64,000 nucleotides of DNA from Betaproteobacteria bacterium SCN1 (GCA_008923315.1 WBSF01000007.1:650247-714246), one strand, 5' to 3'. Shown: positions 28,563-38,189, counted from the stretch's first letter. Made by a program: numbers and translations. The notes: generated from the letters alone by a model not told the origin.

Positions 28563-30150
28563 GCTCCTTTCACGCGCAGCGAAAGCGGCGCGATCCGGAC
28601 AAGCTCCCCTGGCGGGAGCTTTTTCTGTTTTCATGGCGGTCACTTATGCGCCCGTCGCGCAGGCCGTCGACTGGCGGTTCGAGCCCCGTATCGGCACGAC
28701 CGCAATCTTCAGCGACAACGTCAATCAAAGTGCGACCAATGCCGAAAACGGCTTGAGTCTGAGCGTTACGCCGGGTTTCAGCCTGTCTTCCCATGGCTCT
28801 CGACGGGTACAGGCCGTCGTGCAGTACAACCTGTCGGCGGTTACCCGTTTTGGTGGCGACAGGGACAATGATCTGTATCACAGCCTGAACGCCGCGGGCA
28901 AGGCCGAGCTGGTCGAGGATTTTCTGTTTGTGGACGCCAACGCGGCCATTTCGCAGCAATTGATTTCACTCTTGGGCTCGCTGGCCGATACCTCGGTGAA
29001 CGGCAGCAACCGGACCACGGTCGGCACCTACTCGCTCAGCCCTTACGTCCTGAAACGTCTAGGGACATTCGCGGTGGCGCAGGCGCGCTACACCGCAAGC
29101 GGATCGATTTTTCAGAACAATGTCGCCGCCGATTCCAGTGCGAATACATTCACAACCAGTCTGAGCAGCGGATCCAGTTTCAACGACCTGAGCTGGAGCC
29201 TGGGATATTCCATTCGCAAAGCCAACAACCGTAATGCATCGACAGCCGCGTACAACGAAGATGTCACGCTGGAAAGCGCCTATGCGCAGGCAGGTTATGC
29301 CCTGAGCCGGAAATTCCGGGTGTTCGGTACGGTCGGTCGCGACTGGAACGAGTATCTCAGTACCAGCGGAACCAGCGGGTCTTCCTACAGCGTGGGATTC
29401 GGCTGGTCTCCGTCCCGGCGTACCAGCCTCGAGGTGTCCGCGGGGGAGCGCTACTTTGGCCGAACCTTCAGTCTGGCCGGCAGCCACCGCACGCGCGCAA
29501 CCAACTGGACGCTGCGTTACTCGGAGAACGTCAGCGATATCACGCAGCAGTTCCTCGAGCAAAGTAGCCGCATCTTCTGGGTGTGCAACGGTGCGCTGGT
29601 GGAAACGACGCCGGATATCAATCCGCCGCAAGGCCAGTCCGGGTGTCAGGGGCCGATCACGGCGGGCCAGTTGGCGAACTATTTTTCCAGTTACGGTGTC
29701 TCGCTTGCTGATCTGGTCGCTGCGGGGTTGCTGAATGTTTCGTCGGCAAACGGTATCTACATCATCAAGAGCCTGACGGCCGGCGTGTCCTGGAATCTGG
29801 GTCGTCTGGATCTGGGGGTGTCGGCACAGGACACCCGGCGGCTTTATCAGGTGCTCGCGGATGCGGAAGACCATATCCAGAGTGTGTCGGCATCGGCCAA
29901 CTATCGTCTGACGCCGCTCGCCAGCGTCAATACCAGTCTGTCGTTGACGCGTAACAGCCTGGACAGCGCACTGACGGGTGCGGCGGCCCGCGAAGACGAT
30001 TACCTGTCGCTGAGCATTGGGCTTAACCGCCGTTTCAACAAGGATTTGAACGGTGCGTTGACATTCCGTCACACGCAACGGGATTCCAACGACGCGAATG
30101 CCGATTACGACGAGAACAGCATCACGGCCACGGCCAATCTGCGCTTCTAG
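28534..30150 (+). CDS. XrtA-associated outer-membrane beta-barrel protein (TIGR03016-like)
   Basis: About 538 aa. The start is uncertain: ATG 28534 or 28543 overlaps the kinase gene, and neither has a clear ribosome binding site; ATG 28636 would leave a signal peptide that is too short. A hydrophobic signal (APLAGAFSVFMAVTYAPVAQA) precedes mature VDWRFEPRIGTTAIFSDN. The rest alternates polar and aromatic residues as in a large porin-like barrel and ends in Phe (TANLRF). Likely the outer-membrane channel or a matrix-anchoring barrel of the system. An insert with two Cys (about 350-380) is visible. Confidence 0.88.
   Translation: MATMAVTASKLLSRAAKAARSGQAPLAGAFSVFMAVTYAPVAQAVDWRFEPRIGTTAIFSDNVNQSATNAENGLSLSVTPGFSLSSHGSRRVQAVVQYNLSAVTRFGGDRDNDLYHSLNAAGKAELVEDFLFVDANAAISQQLISLLGSLADTSVNGSNRTTVGTYSLSPYVLKRLGTFAVAQARYTASGSIFQNNVAADSSANTFTTSLSSGSSFNDLSWSLGYSIRKANNRNASTAAYNEDVTLESAYAQAGYALSRKFRVFGTVGRDWNEYLSTSGTSGSSYSVGFGWSPSRRTSLEVSAGERYFGRTFSLAGSHRTRATNWTLRYSENVSDITQQFLEQSSRIFWVCNGALVETTPDINPPQGQSGCQGPITAGQLANYFSSYGVSLADLVAAGLLNVSSANGIYIIKSLTAGVSWNLGRLDLGVSAQDTRRLYQVLADAEDHIQSVSASANYRLTPLASVNTSLSLTRNSLDSALTGAAAREDDYLSLSIGLNRRFNKDLNGALTFRHTQRDSNDANADYDENSITATANLRF
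28601..28630 (+). terminator. Intrinsic-terminator-like hairpin at the kinase/outer-membrane-protein junction
   Basis: AAGCTCCC (28601-28608) pairs perfectly with GGGAGCTT (28614-28621) around a 5-nt loop and is followed by a T-rich TTTCTGTTTT. It lies 39 nt after the kinase stop but inside the signal-peptide codons of the next gene, so it could be an attenuator relieved by translation. Confidence 0.6.
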
Positions 30151-30161
30151 CCGGCTCGCCT

Positions 30162-30178
30162 CAATGGCATAGCCATTG
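30162..30178. repeat. Perfect 7-bp inverted repeat in the 75-bp gap
   Basis: CAATGGC (30162-30168) and GCCATTG (30172-30178) with a 3-nt ATA loop, 12 nt after the outer-membrane-protein stop. No T-run follows. It may be a processing hairpin or small operator; nothing else is seen in the gap before the ATPase gene. Confidence 0.35.
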
Positions 30179-30225
30179 CTTCGTATCCTGCGCGCACCAG
30201 CGCGCCCACAGACAACGGATCGCCC

Positions 30226-31263
30226 ATGTACGAAGACTATTACCGTTTCAGCGCCAAGCCGTTCCAGCTCAATCCCGATCCGCGCTTCTTCTTCGGATCG
30301 AAAGGTCACAAGCGGGCGATGGCGTATCTGGACTATGGCCTGTCGCTGGGCGAAGGCTTCATCGTCATCACCGGCGAAGTCGGCGCGGGCAAGACCACGC
30401 TGGTGCGGAACTTGTTCCGCCAGCTCGACGCGCACAATCTGGTCGCGGCACAGCTGGTCTCGACCCAGCTCGACGCCGAGGACACGCTGCGCAGCGTCGC
30501 CGCCTCTTTCGGGCTGGAGCACGAAGGCCTGAGCAAATCCGCGCTGCTCAAGAACCTGGAAGATTTTCTCGGTGCGGCCGCGCGCCAGGGCAAGCGCGCG
30601 CTGCTGGTGGTGGACGAGGCGCAGAACCTGACCCAGCGCGCGGTCGAGGAATTGCGCATGTTGTCCAATTTCCAGAACAACGAACGCTCGCTGATCCAGA
30701 CCTTCCTGCTCGGACAGCCCGAATTCCGCGGCATTCTGCAAAGCCCGGACATGCAGCAGCTGCGCCAGCGTGTGGTGGCGTCCTACCACCTGGGGCCGCT
30801 CGATCCGGACGAGACGCGCGGCTATATCGAGCATCGCCTGCACACGGTTGGCTGGCAGGGGGTGCCGAGCTTCGACGAGGCCGCTTTCACCGCCTTGCAT
30901 CGTTTCACCGGCGGCATTCCGCGCCGCATCAATACCACCTGCGATCGTCTGCTGCTGCTGGGTTTTCTCGAGGAAAAAAGCCATTTCGGCGAGGCCGAAG
31001 TGGATGAAGTGATCGCCGATCTGAAAAACGAAGTCGCGCACCAGGACTTTCACGGGCCGACCGGACTCTCCGGCCAGGCGTCCGCAAATGGCGGAGGCGC
31101 GAACGGCGAGGATATGGCGCGTCTGACGCAGCGCATCGAACAGGTCGAGCGCTCGGTCAACCGCATCCTGCCCATCGTGCGCAAGATCCTGTACACCGTG
31201 AGCGAGCGTCCCGCGACGGGCGAGGAGAACGATCTGCCCGATGCGCGCGGCATCACCCACTGA
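30226..31263 (+). CDS. XrtA-associated AAA ATPase (ExeA/GspA-like, TIGR03015-like)
   Basis: 345 aa. N-terminal MYEDYYRFSAKPFQLNPDPRFFF is diagnostic. Walker A GEVGAGKTTLVRN (about 47-59), Walker B LLVVDEAQNL (about 126-135), sensor region LGQPEFRGIL and the arginine pair in GGIPRRINTTCDRLLL. No signal peptide. A C-terminal predicted coiled coil (about 295-325) may contact the envelope machinery. The family is always found in XrtA loci; its exact role is not known. Confidence 0.93.
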   Translation: MYEDYYRFSAKPFQLNPDPRFFFGSKGHKRAMAYLDYGLSLGEGFIVITGEVGAGKTTLVRNLFRQLDAHNLVAAQLVSTQLDAEDTLRSVAASFGLEHEGLSKSALLKNLEDFLGAAARQGKRALLVVDEAQNLTQRAVEELRMLSNFQNNERSLIQTFLLGQPEFRGILQSPDMQQLRQRVVASYHLGPLDPDETRGYIEHRLHTVGWQGVPSFDEAAFTALHRFTGGIPRRINTTCDRLLLLGFLEEKSHFGEAEVDEVIADLKNEVAHQDFHGPTGLSGQASANGGGANGEDMARLTQRIEQVERSVNRILPIVRKILYTVSERPATGEENDLPDARGITH

Positions 31264-31284
31264 TTTCACGCAAGCTGATTCGCC

Positions 31285-32391
31285 ATGACCCAGGTATTGT
31301 GCGTCGCGGGTGCGCGGCCGAATTTCATGAAAATCGCCCCGGTGATGGCCGCGCTGGCCGAAACCGGCATCGCGGCCCAGCTGCTGCACACGGGGCAGCA
31401 TTACGATGCCGCGATGAGCGACGGCTTTTTCGCCGATCTCGGCATTCCCGCGCCCGATCATCACCTCGAAGTCGGTTCCGGCAGTCATGCCGTGCAGACC
31501 GCCGAAGTCATGAAACGCTTCGAGCCGGTGCTCGACCGTGTGCAGCCACAGGCCGTGCTGGTCGTGGGCGACGTCAATTCGACCATCGCCTGCGCGCTGG
31601 TCGCGGCCAAGCGCGGCGTGCGGGTGATCCACGTGGAAGCCGGCCTGCGCAGCTACGACCGCGGCATGCCGGAAGAAATCAACCGCGTGCTCACCGACCA
31701 GATTTCCGATCTGCTTTTCACCACCGAAAAAAGCGCGCTGTCCAACCTGACGCGGGAAGGCATCGCCCCGGAACGCGTCGTCTTCGTCGGCAATGTCATG
31801 ATCGATACGCTGCACCGCAATCTAGCGCGTGCCGTGCCGGCCGCCGAGACGCTGGGTGCGGAACTCGACGACTACGCCGTGCTGACGCTGCACCGGCCAT
31901 CGAATGTCGACGATCCCGGGACTCTTGCCGCGCTCCTCGACGTGATCGGCGAAATCAACCGGCGCGTGCCGGTGGCCGTGCCGCTGCATCCGCGCACGCG
32001 CGGCAACGTCGAGAAGTTCGGCCTGTCCGCCAAGCTCGATGACCTGCGCGTATTGCCGCCGGTAGGCTATCTGGAAATGCTCGGCCTGATGCGCGATGCG
32101 AAGCTGGTGCTGACCGATTCGGGCGGCATCCAGGAAGAAACCACTGCGCTTGGCGTGCCTTGCCTCACACTGCGCGAGAATACCGAGCGGCCGGTCACGA
32201 TCGACGAAGGCACGAATACCCTGGTGGGGCCGGACCCCGGCGCGATCCGGGCCGCCTTCGAAGAGGTGATGGCAAACGGCGGCAAATCGGGGCGCATTCC
32301 GGAATACTGGGACGGCCGCGCCGCGATGCGCATCGCACACGCGCTCGAATCGTGGCTGCCGCTGCGAAAAGGCACGAGGGCCGCAGGATGA
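31285..32391 (+). CDS. wecB: UDP-N-acetylglucosamine 2-epimerase (non-hydrolysing)
   Basis: 368 aa. Converts UDP-GlcNAc to UDP-ManNAc. Family motifs: GARPNFMKIAPVM at the N-terminus, LLHTGQHYDAAMSDGFF (about 34-50), VEAGLRSYDRGMPEEINR (about 119-136), TLHRPSNVDD and the UDP-binding TDSGGIQEETTALGVPCLTLRENTERP. This implies ManNAc, or a sugar derived from it, in the polymer. Overlaps the deacetylase gene by 4 nt. Confidence 0.96.
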   Translation: MTQVLCVAGARPNFMKIAPVMAALAETGIAAQLLHTGQHYDAAMSDGFFADLGIPAPDHHLEVGSGSHAVQTAEVMKRFEPVLDRVQPQAVLVVGDVNSTIACALVAAKRGVRVIHVEAGLRSYDRGMPEEINRVLTDQISDLLFTTEKSALSNLTREGIAPERVVFVGNVMIDTLHRNLARAVPAAETLGAELDDYAVLTLHRPSNVDDPGTLAALLDVIGEINRRVPVAVPLHPRTRGNVEKFGLSAKLDDLRVLPPVGYLEMLGLMRDAKLVLTDSGGIQEETTALGVPCLTLRENTERPVTIDEGTNTLVGPDPGAIRAAFEEVMANGGKSGRIPEYWDGRAAMRIAHALESWLPLRKGTRAAG

Positions 32392-33221
32392 AGAACGCCA
32401 TGTCGATCGACGTCGAGGATTATTTCCAGGTGTCGGCCTTCGCGCCGCACATCCGGCGCGAGGACTGGGACAGTCTGCCCTGCCGCGTCGAACGCAACGT
32501 CGACCTCATTCTGGGTCTGCTCGACGAGGCCGGGGCGAAAGCCACCTTCTTCACCCTCGGCTGGATCGCCGAGCGCTATCCGCAGGTGGTGCGCCGTCTC
32601 GTCGACGGCGGGCACGAGCTGGCAAGCCACGGTTACGGCCATCAGCGCGCCAGCGATCTGACGCCCGAACAGTTCCGCGACGACATCGTGCGCGCCAAGC
32701 GCGTGCTGGAGGATATCGGCGGCGTCGCCGTGCGTGGCTACCGCGCACCCAGTTTCTCCATCAACCGCGACAACTGGTGGGCGGTCGGCGAGCTGGAAAA
32801 CGCCGGCTACGTCTACAGTTCCAGCATCTATCCGGTGAAGCACGATCACTACGGCATGCCGGACGCACCGCGCTTTCCGCACCGGCCGAACGGCGAGCGC
32901 GGCATCCTCGAACTGCCGCCGACCACGGTGCCGCTGATGGGCCGGAACCTGCCGGCGGCAGGCGGCGGCTGGTTCCGGCTGCTGCCGTATTCGGCGTCGC
33001 GCTGGATGCTGCGCCGGGTCAACGACGGCGACCGGGCGCCCTGCATGTTCTATTTCCACCCCTGGGAGGTCGATCCCGACCAGCCGCGCCAGTCGGGTAT
33101 TTCGGCAAAAACCCGCTTCCGGCATTACGTCAATCTGCAGCGCATGCCGGACCGGCTGCGCCGCCTGCTCAGGGATTTCGAATGGGATCGCGTCGACCGC
33201 GTGTTCCTGGCACCGCAATGA
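32388..33221 (+). CDS. XrtA-associated polysaccharide deacetylase (NodB/DUF3473, TIGR03006-like)
   Basis: 277 aa from ATG 32388 (overlaps wecB stop). NodB motif 1 SIDVEDYFQV provides the Asp pair, ATFFTLGWIAERYP follows, motif 2 is ASHGYGHQ (His-x3-His), then GYRAPSFS and a C-terminal FYFHPWEVD with the catalytic His, plus the DUF3473 end (KTRFRHYVNL). No signal peptide is visible, so it probably acts on a cytoplasmic or inner-leaflet intermediate, deacetylating N-acetyl-hexosamine. Confidence 0.93.
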   Translation: MKNAMSIDVEDYFQVSAFAPHIRREDWDSLPCRVERNVDLILGLLDEAGAKATFFTLGWIAERYPQVVRRLVDGGHELASHGYGHQRASDLTPEQFRDDIVRAKRVLEDIGGVAVRGYRAPSFSINRDNWWAVGELENAGYVYSSSIYPVKHDHYGMPDAPRFPHRPNGERGILELPPTTVPLMGRNLPAAGGGWFRLLPYSASRWMLRRVNDGDRAPCMFYFHPWEVDPDQPRQSGISAKTRFRHYVNLQRMPDRLRRLLRDFEWDRVDRVFLAPQ

Positions 33222-34291
33222 ACATGCAGGCCGAACCCTTGACGATGCCGGAGACCGCACGGGCCGAAGTGCGCGTGCGTACCTTCGCCGACGCCGACCG
33301 TGCGCGCTGGGATGCCTATGTGCGGACGCATCCGGACGCGACTTTCTTTCATCGTGCCGGCTGGCAGCGCGTGATCGAGGCCGCTTTCGGTCACCGCACG
33401 CATTTTATGCTGGCAGAACGCGCAGGCGACATCGTCGGCGTGTTGCCGCTGGCCGAAATCAAAAGCCGTCTGTTCGGCCATAGCCTGGGTTCATTGCCGT
33501 TCTGCGCCTACGGCGGTATCGTCGCCGACGACTCTGCGGCCTGCCAGGCGCTCGATGCGGCGGCGCAGACGCTGGCGCGTACGCTGAAGGTCGGCGCGCT
33601 CGAATACCGCAACCAGACCGCGCAGCATCCGGACTGGCCGACCAAGGATCTGTACGTCACCTTCAAGAAGGCGATCCTGCCCGAGGTCGAAGCCAACATG
33701 AACGCCATACCGCGCAAACAGCGCGCCATGGTCCGCAAGGGCATCAAGGCGGGGCTTGCCGGCGAGATCGACGCGGATACGACGCGTTTCTTCCAGGCCT
33801 ATTCGTCCAGCGTGCACCGGCTCGGCACGCCGGTGTTCTCGAAAAAATACTTCCGCCTGCTCAAGGACGAATTCGGCGACGACTGCGAGGTGCTGACCAT
33901 CGTGCTCGATGGCCGGATCGTCGCCAGCGTGATGTCCTTCTATTTCCGTGACGAGGTGCTGCCCTACTACGGGGGCGGCACTGACGCGGCGCGCGCCGTG
34001 GCCGGCAACGATTTCATGTACTGGGATCTGATGCGCCGTGCCTGCGAGCGCGGTCTCAAGGTGTTCGATTTCGGCCGCAGCAAGCAGGGCACAGGTTCCT
34101 TCGACTTCAAGAAAAACTGGGGCTTCGAGCCGGCCCCGCTGCATTACGAATACTGCCTCGTGCGCGATGCCGAAGTGCCCGAGATCAATCCGCTCAACCC
34201 CAAATACCGGCTGTTCATCCAGGCCTGGAAGAAGCTGCCGCTGCCGCTTGCCAATGCGATCGGCCCGCACATCGTCAAGAATCTGGGGTGA
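33218..34291 (+). CDS. FemAB-like XrtA-associated protein (TIGR03019-like acyltransferase fold)
   Basis: 357 aa, tandem GNAT-like fold. Conserved blocks: DATFFHRAGWQRVIEAAFGH (about 40-59), LPFCAYGGIVADD (about 91-103), NAIPRKQRAMVRKGIKAGL (about 164-182) and FDFGRSKQGTGSFDFKKNWG (about 284-303). FemAB proteins add amino acids from aminoacyl-tRNA to an amine. Here an amino-acyl or acyl group may be attached to an amino sugar exposed by the deacetylase; that coupling is inference. ATGA overlap with the deacetylase. Confidence 0.9.
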   Translation: MNMQAEPLTMPETARAEVRVRTFADADRARWDAYVRTHPDATFFHRAGWQRVIEAAFGHRTHFMLAERAGDIVGVLPLAEIKSRLFGHSLGSLPFCAYGGIVADDSAACQALDAAAQTLARTLKVGALEYRNQTAQHPDWPTKDLYVTFKKAILPEVEANMNAIPRKQRAMVRKGIKAGLAGEIDADTTRFFQAYSSSVHRLGTPVFSKKYFRLLKDEFGDDCEVLTIVLDGRIVASVMSFYFRDEVLPYYGGGTDAARAVAGNDFMYWDLMRRACERGLKVFDFGRSKQGTGSFDFKKNWGFEPAPLHYEYCLVRDAEVPEINPLNPKYRLFIQAWKKLPLPLANAIGPHIVKNLG

Positions 34292-34294
34292 GGC

Positions 34295-35515
34295 GTGAAG
34301 GACGGACTGCTGTTTCTTGCGCACCGCATTCCCTTTCCACCCAACAAGGGCGACAAGATCCGCTCGTTCCATCTGTTGCGGCATCTGGCCGAACGCTACG
34401 CAGTCCATCTCGGCGCCTTCGTCGATGATTCCGACGACTGGCAGCACGCGGCGCAACTGCAGGCCTGGTGCGCCTCGGTCAAGCTGGTGCCGCTCCATCC
34501 GCTGCGCGCCCGGCTGGCGAGCCTGTCGGGTCTGCTGAGCGGAGATGCGCTGACCCTGCCCTACTATCGCAGTGCCACGCTCAGGCGGTGGGCAGGGGAA
34601 CTGGCACGCGACGGCACGGTGACGCGTGGCCTCGCTTTTTCTTCGGCGATGGCGCAGTTCATGCCGAAACTGCCGACGCGCGTGCTGGACATGGTCGACG
34701 TCGATTCCGACAAATGGACGCAATACGCGCCGACCCAGCGCTGGCCGATGTCGTGGGTGTATGCGCGCGAAGGCCGCAAACTGGCCGACTGGGAGGCGCG
34801 CGTCGCCGCCGACTTCGACGCCACTCTGCTGGTTTCCGACGACGAGGCAAAGCTGCTGCAGGCGCGCGTGCCGGGTGCGCGCGGTCGCATCGGCGCTTTC
34901 GAGAATGGCGTCGACGCCGAATATTTCTCGCCCGAACGCCCGTATCCCGACCCCTATCCGGCGGGCATCCGGGGCATCGCGTTCACCGGCGCGATGGACT
35001 ACTGGCCCAACGTCGATGCCGTAAGCTGGTTCGCCGAGCGCATCTTTCCCGCCGTGCGCGAAGCCGTGCCGGCGGCACAGTTCACCATCGTCGGCAGCCG
35101 CCCGGCGGAGGCCGTTCTGCGGCTCGCGCGCCAGCCCGGCGTGGTCGTGACAGGTAGCGTGCCCGACGTACGGCCCTATCTGGCGCACGCGGCATGCGCC
35201 GTTGCGCCGCTGCGCATTGCACGGGGCATACAGAACAAGGTGCTGGAAGCGATGGCGATGGCCTGCCCCGTGGTGGCCAGCCCGCAGGCCGCCGAAGGCA
35301 TCCGCGCCGCGGCCGGGCGTGACTACTGGCTGGCACCCGATGAAGCGGCCTTCGCTGCGGCCGTGATCGAGCGCCTGCGTACCGGCGATCGAAATCCGCA
35401 AGCGCGCGCGGGCATCCTCGCACGCTACGACTGGGGCCGGAATCTGGCCGCGCTCGACCCGTTGTTCGACGCGCCGCCGTCTGCGCGTCCCGTTCTGGAG
35501 ATTTGCCCCGCATGA
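34295..35515 (+). CDS. XrtA-associated glycosyltransferase (TIGR03087-like, GT4 type)
   Basis: 406 aa from GTG 34295, 3 nt after the FemAB stop. N-terminal LLFLAHRIPFPPNKGDKIRSF is diagnostic of this XrtA subfamily. GT-B fold with a C-terminal nucleotide-sugar domain (GAMDYWPNVDAVSWF about 228-242; PLRIARGIQNKVLEAMAMACPVV about 305-327, containing the Glu of the EX7E motif). Adds one sugar to the repeat unit; donor unknown. Confidence 0.92.
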   Translation: MKDGLLFLAHRIPFPPNKGDKIRSFHLLRHLAERYAVHLGAFVDDSDDWQHAAQLQAWCASVKLVPLHPLRARLASLSGLLSGDALTLPYYRSATLRRWAGELARDGTVTRGLAFSSAMAQFMPKLPTRVLDMVDVDSDKWTQYAPTQRWPMSWVYAREGRKLADWEARVAADFDATLLVSDDEAKLLQARVPGARGRIGAFENGVDAEYFSPERPYPDPYPAGIRGIAFTGAMDYWPNVDAVSWFAERIFPAVREAVPAAQFTIVGSRPAEAVLRLARQPGVVVTGSVPDVRPYLAHAACAVAPLRIARGIQNKVLEAMAMACPVVASPQAAEGIRAAAGRDYWLAPDEAAFAAAVIERLRTGDRNPQARAGILARYDWGRNLAALDPLFDAPPSARPVLEICPA

Positions 35516-37047
35516 GCGCCCTGCCCGAATCGCTGCCCGTGTCCACACGCTCCGCCTGGATGCTGCCGGCGCTCGTCACGGTCGGTGTGCTGCTGGTCCT
35601 GTTCGGCGTGTTCTGGCCGACTTTCCATTCCATGGCCGAGATATGGGAGCGCTCGGAAACCTTTGCGCACGGCTACATCGTCTTTCCGATCACGGTCTGG
35701 CTGATCTGGCGGATGCGCGGCGATCTCGCGCACATCACGCCGAAACCTGATCCGCTCGGACTCGTCGTGCTCGCGGCGGCCGGTGCGGGCTGGCTGCTGG
35801 CCGATGCCGGCAGCGTCAACGTGGTCGAGCAGTACGCCTTCGTCGCGATGCTGTTCGCCACCGTCTGGACCGTGCTTGGCCGCGCCTTCGTCCGGGCTGC
35901 GCTGTTTCCGCTGGCTTTCATGTTCTTTGCCGTGCCGGTGGGCGAATTCCTCATTCTGCCGCTGATGCACATGACGGCGGATTTCACTGTGGCGATGCTG
36001 CAGATCACGGGCATTCCGGTCTACCGGGAGGGTACTTTCTTCAGCATTCCCAGTGGCAACTGGTCAGTGGTCGAGGGCTGTTCCGGCCTGCGCTACCTGA
36101 TCGCTTCGGTGACGCTGGGCGTGCTCTATGCCTATCTGACCTACCGTTCGTGGACGCGGCGCCTGCTGTTCTCGCTGGCCGCCATTCTGGTGCCGCTCCT
36201 GGCGAACAGCGGGCGCGCCTACATGATCGTGATGATCGCGCATCTGTCGGACATGAAATACGCGCTGGGCGTCGATCACTATATCTACGGCTGGGTGTTC
36301 TTCGGCTTCGTCATGCTGATCCTGTTCTGGGTCGGGACTTTCTGGCGCGAGGACGACAAGCCGCAGATCGCCGTGCCGGCCGCCGGTCGCCCTGCCGACG
36401 CGCCGCGCGTCTGGCCGATGGCGGTCGCCGTACTGGCGGTCGCCGGCCTGTGGCCCGCCTATGCCGCGTGGCTGGCCAGCCGGCCGCTGCCGCAGATGCC
36501 GGCGCTCCAGGTCGAACCGCACGGCGGCTGGATGCCCGCCGCAGCCTTCACGACCTGGATGCCGCACTGGGTCGGCGCCGACCGGCAGCTGCGCACCGCA
36601 TATGGGCAGGCTGGCCGGTCCGTGATGCTTGAGCTCAATTACTACGCCACCCAGCGCCAGGATGCCGAGCTCGTCAATTCGCAGAATTTCATGATCAAAC
36701 AGAAAGACCCGGGCTGGTCGAACGTCGGCGAAGCGATCGTCGAGGCGGGTATCGGCGGTCATGCCCGCCCGGTGCGCCAGGCCCGCCTGCGCGGCGCGAA
36801 CGGCCAGCGGCTGCTGATCTGGCAATGGAATCTCATCAACCAGACGCCGACCGTCAGCGATGCCTACGCCAAGCTCGCGCTGGCCTTCGACCGGGTGCGG
36901 CTGCAGCGCGACGACGGCCTGTCCGTCCTGATCGCCACGCCCTACGACGAAGCCGATATCGACGCCGCGCGCGCCACGCTGGCGCGTTTTGCCGCCGACA
37001 TGCAACCCGCGATCGCCGAGGCGCTCGACCGGGTCGACGGGCCGTGA
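35512..37047 (+). CDS. xrtA: Exosortase A fused to an EpsI domain
   Basis: 511 aa from ATG 35512. The N-terminal half (about 1-290) is exosortase with about eight membrane helices. The catalytic triad is visible as Cys190 in VVEGCSGLRYL, Arg235 in ANSGRAYM and His244 in MIAHLSD. The C-terminal soluble half (about 330-505, starting with PHGGWMPAAAFTTWMPHW) is the EpsI domain, which is a separate protein in some species. Exosortase A cleaves PEP-CTERM tails. It overlaps glycosyltransferase genes on both sides by 4 nt, in keeping with coordinated synthesis. Confidence 0.96.
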   Translation: MSALPESLPVSTRSAWMLPALVTVGVLLVLFGVFWPTFHSMAEIWERSETFAHGYIVFPITVWLIWRMRGDLAHITPKPDPLGLVVLAAAGAGWLLADAGSVNVVEQYAFVAMLFATVWTVLGRAFVRAALFPLAFMFFAVPVGEFLILPLMHMTADFTVAMLQITGIPVYREGTFFSIPSGNWSVVEGCSGLRYLIASVTLGVLYAYLTYRSWTRRLLFSLAAILVPLLANSGRAYMIVMIAHLSDMKYALGVDHYIYGWVFFGFVMLILFWVGTFWREDDKPQIAVPAAGRPADAPRVWPMAVAVLAVAGLWPAYAAWLASRPLPQMPALQVEPHGGWMPAAAFTTWMPHWVGADRQLRTAYGQAGRSVMLELNYYATQRQDAELVNSQNFMIKQKDPGWSNVGEAIVEAGIGGHARPVRQARLRGANGQRLLIWQWNLINQTPTVSDAYAKLALAFDRVRLQRDDGLSVLIATPYDEADIDAARATLARFAADMQPAIAEALDRVDGP

Positions 37048-38189
37048 CCGCTCACATCGTGCATATCGTCCATCGCTTCGACACGGGGGGGATGGAAAAC
37101 GGCATGGTCAACCTGTTCAACGCGCTGCCCGCCGAGCGTTACCGCCATACTGTCGTGGCGCTGACCGACTACACGGATTTTCGCCAGCGCATCGTCGCCC
37201 AGCCGGTCGCGTTCCATGCGCTGCACCGGCCGCCCGGGCACGGGCTGGCCTGGATGCGGCGCCTGCGAACCCTGCTGCGTACGCTGAAGCCGGATCTGGT
37301 GCACACCCGCAACCTTGCCGCGCTGGAAGCGCAGTTCGTGGCCGCCGCCGCGGGCGTGTGCGCCACCGTGCATGGCGAGCATGGGCGCGACGTATTCGAT
37401 CTGCACGGCCGCAACTGGAAATACAACCTGTTGCGCCGTGCCGCGCGGCCTTTCGTGTCCAACTACATTGCCGTGAGCCGCGATCTCGAAGGCTGGCTAC
37501 GGGGGACGGTTGCCGTACCCGCCCGCAAGCTGCACCAGATTTACAACGGCGTCGACAGTGCCCGGTTCCATCCCCGCGCCGGCACGCGCACGAGCGGCCT
37601 GCCGCGCGGCTTTGCCGGTCCCGACGCCGTGGTTTTCGGCTCGGTGGGGCGCATGGCCGAGGTCAAGGATTATCCGACCCTGGTGTGCGCCTTCGTCCAG
37701 ATGCTGCGCCAGCAGCCCGAACGTGCGGCACGGGCGCGGCTGGTCATCGTCGGCGACGGTATCGCGCGCGCCGACTGCCAGCGCCTGCTGGACGAATCGG
37801 GATTCGCACACCTGGCCTGGCTGCCGGGCGAACGGCGCGACATTCCGGAGCTCATGCGGGCATTCGACGTATTCGTGCTGCCGTCGAAGAACGAGGGCAT
37901 TTCCAATACCATTCTGGAAGCGCTGGCGAGCGGCCTGCCGGTGGTGGCCACTGCCGTCGGCGGCAACGTCGAACTGGTGGAGACGGGCGTCAACGGCATG
38001 CTCGTCGAGGCGGGCGACGTGGCCGGCATGGCACAGGCCTTGCTCGGTTATCTGGACACGCCGGCCCGCATCGCCGAAGAGGGCGCCCGGGCGCGCTACG
38101 GAGCGGAACAGCGCTACAGCATTCCGGCCATGGCGGAGGCTTATGCGGCGGTGTACGACAAAACGCTGGCGGGCCGACGATCGGCCTGA
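37044..38189 (+). CDS. XrtA-associated glycosyltransferase (TIGR03088-like, GT4)
   Basis: 381 aa from GTG 37044 (GTGA overlap with xrtA). Begins HIVHIVHRFDTGGMENGMVNL, the subfamily signature. GT-B fold, GT4 domain with VGRMAEVKDYPTL (about 205-217) and the EX7E region SKNEGISNTILEALASGLPVVAT. Adds a sugar to the lipid-linked unit; donor and linkage cannot be read from sequence. Confidence 0.93.
   Translation: MTAHIVHIVHRFDTGGMENGMVNLFNALPAERYRHTVVALTDYTDFRQRIVAQPVAFHALHRPPGHGLAWMRRLRTLLRTLKPDLVHTRNLAALEAQFVAAAAGVCATVHGEHGRDVFDLHGRNWKYNLLRRAARPFVSNYIAVSRDLEGWLRGTVAVPARKLHQIYNGVDSARFHPRAGTRTSGLPRGFAGPDAVVFGSVGRMAEVKDYPTLVCAFVQMLRQQPERAARARLVIVGDGIARADCQRLLDESGFAHLAWLPGERRDIPELMRAFDVFVLPSKNEGISNTILEALASGLPVVATAVGGNVELVETGVNGMLVEAGDVAGMAQALLGYLDTPARIAEEGARARYGAEQRYSIPAMAEAYAAVYDKTLAGRRSA

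Noticed and set aside
29059-31815. 918-codon minus-strand frame opposite the outer-membrane protein, ATPase and wecB
   Set aside because: It spans three well-supported plus-strand genes and shows no family motif.
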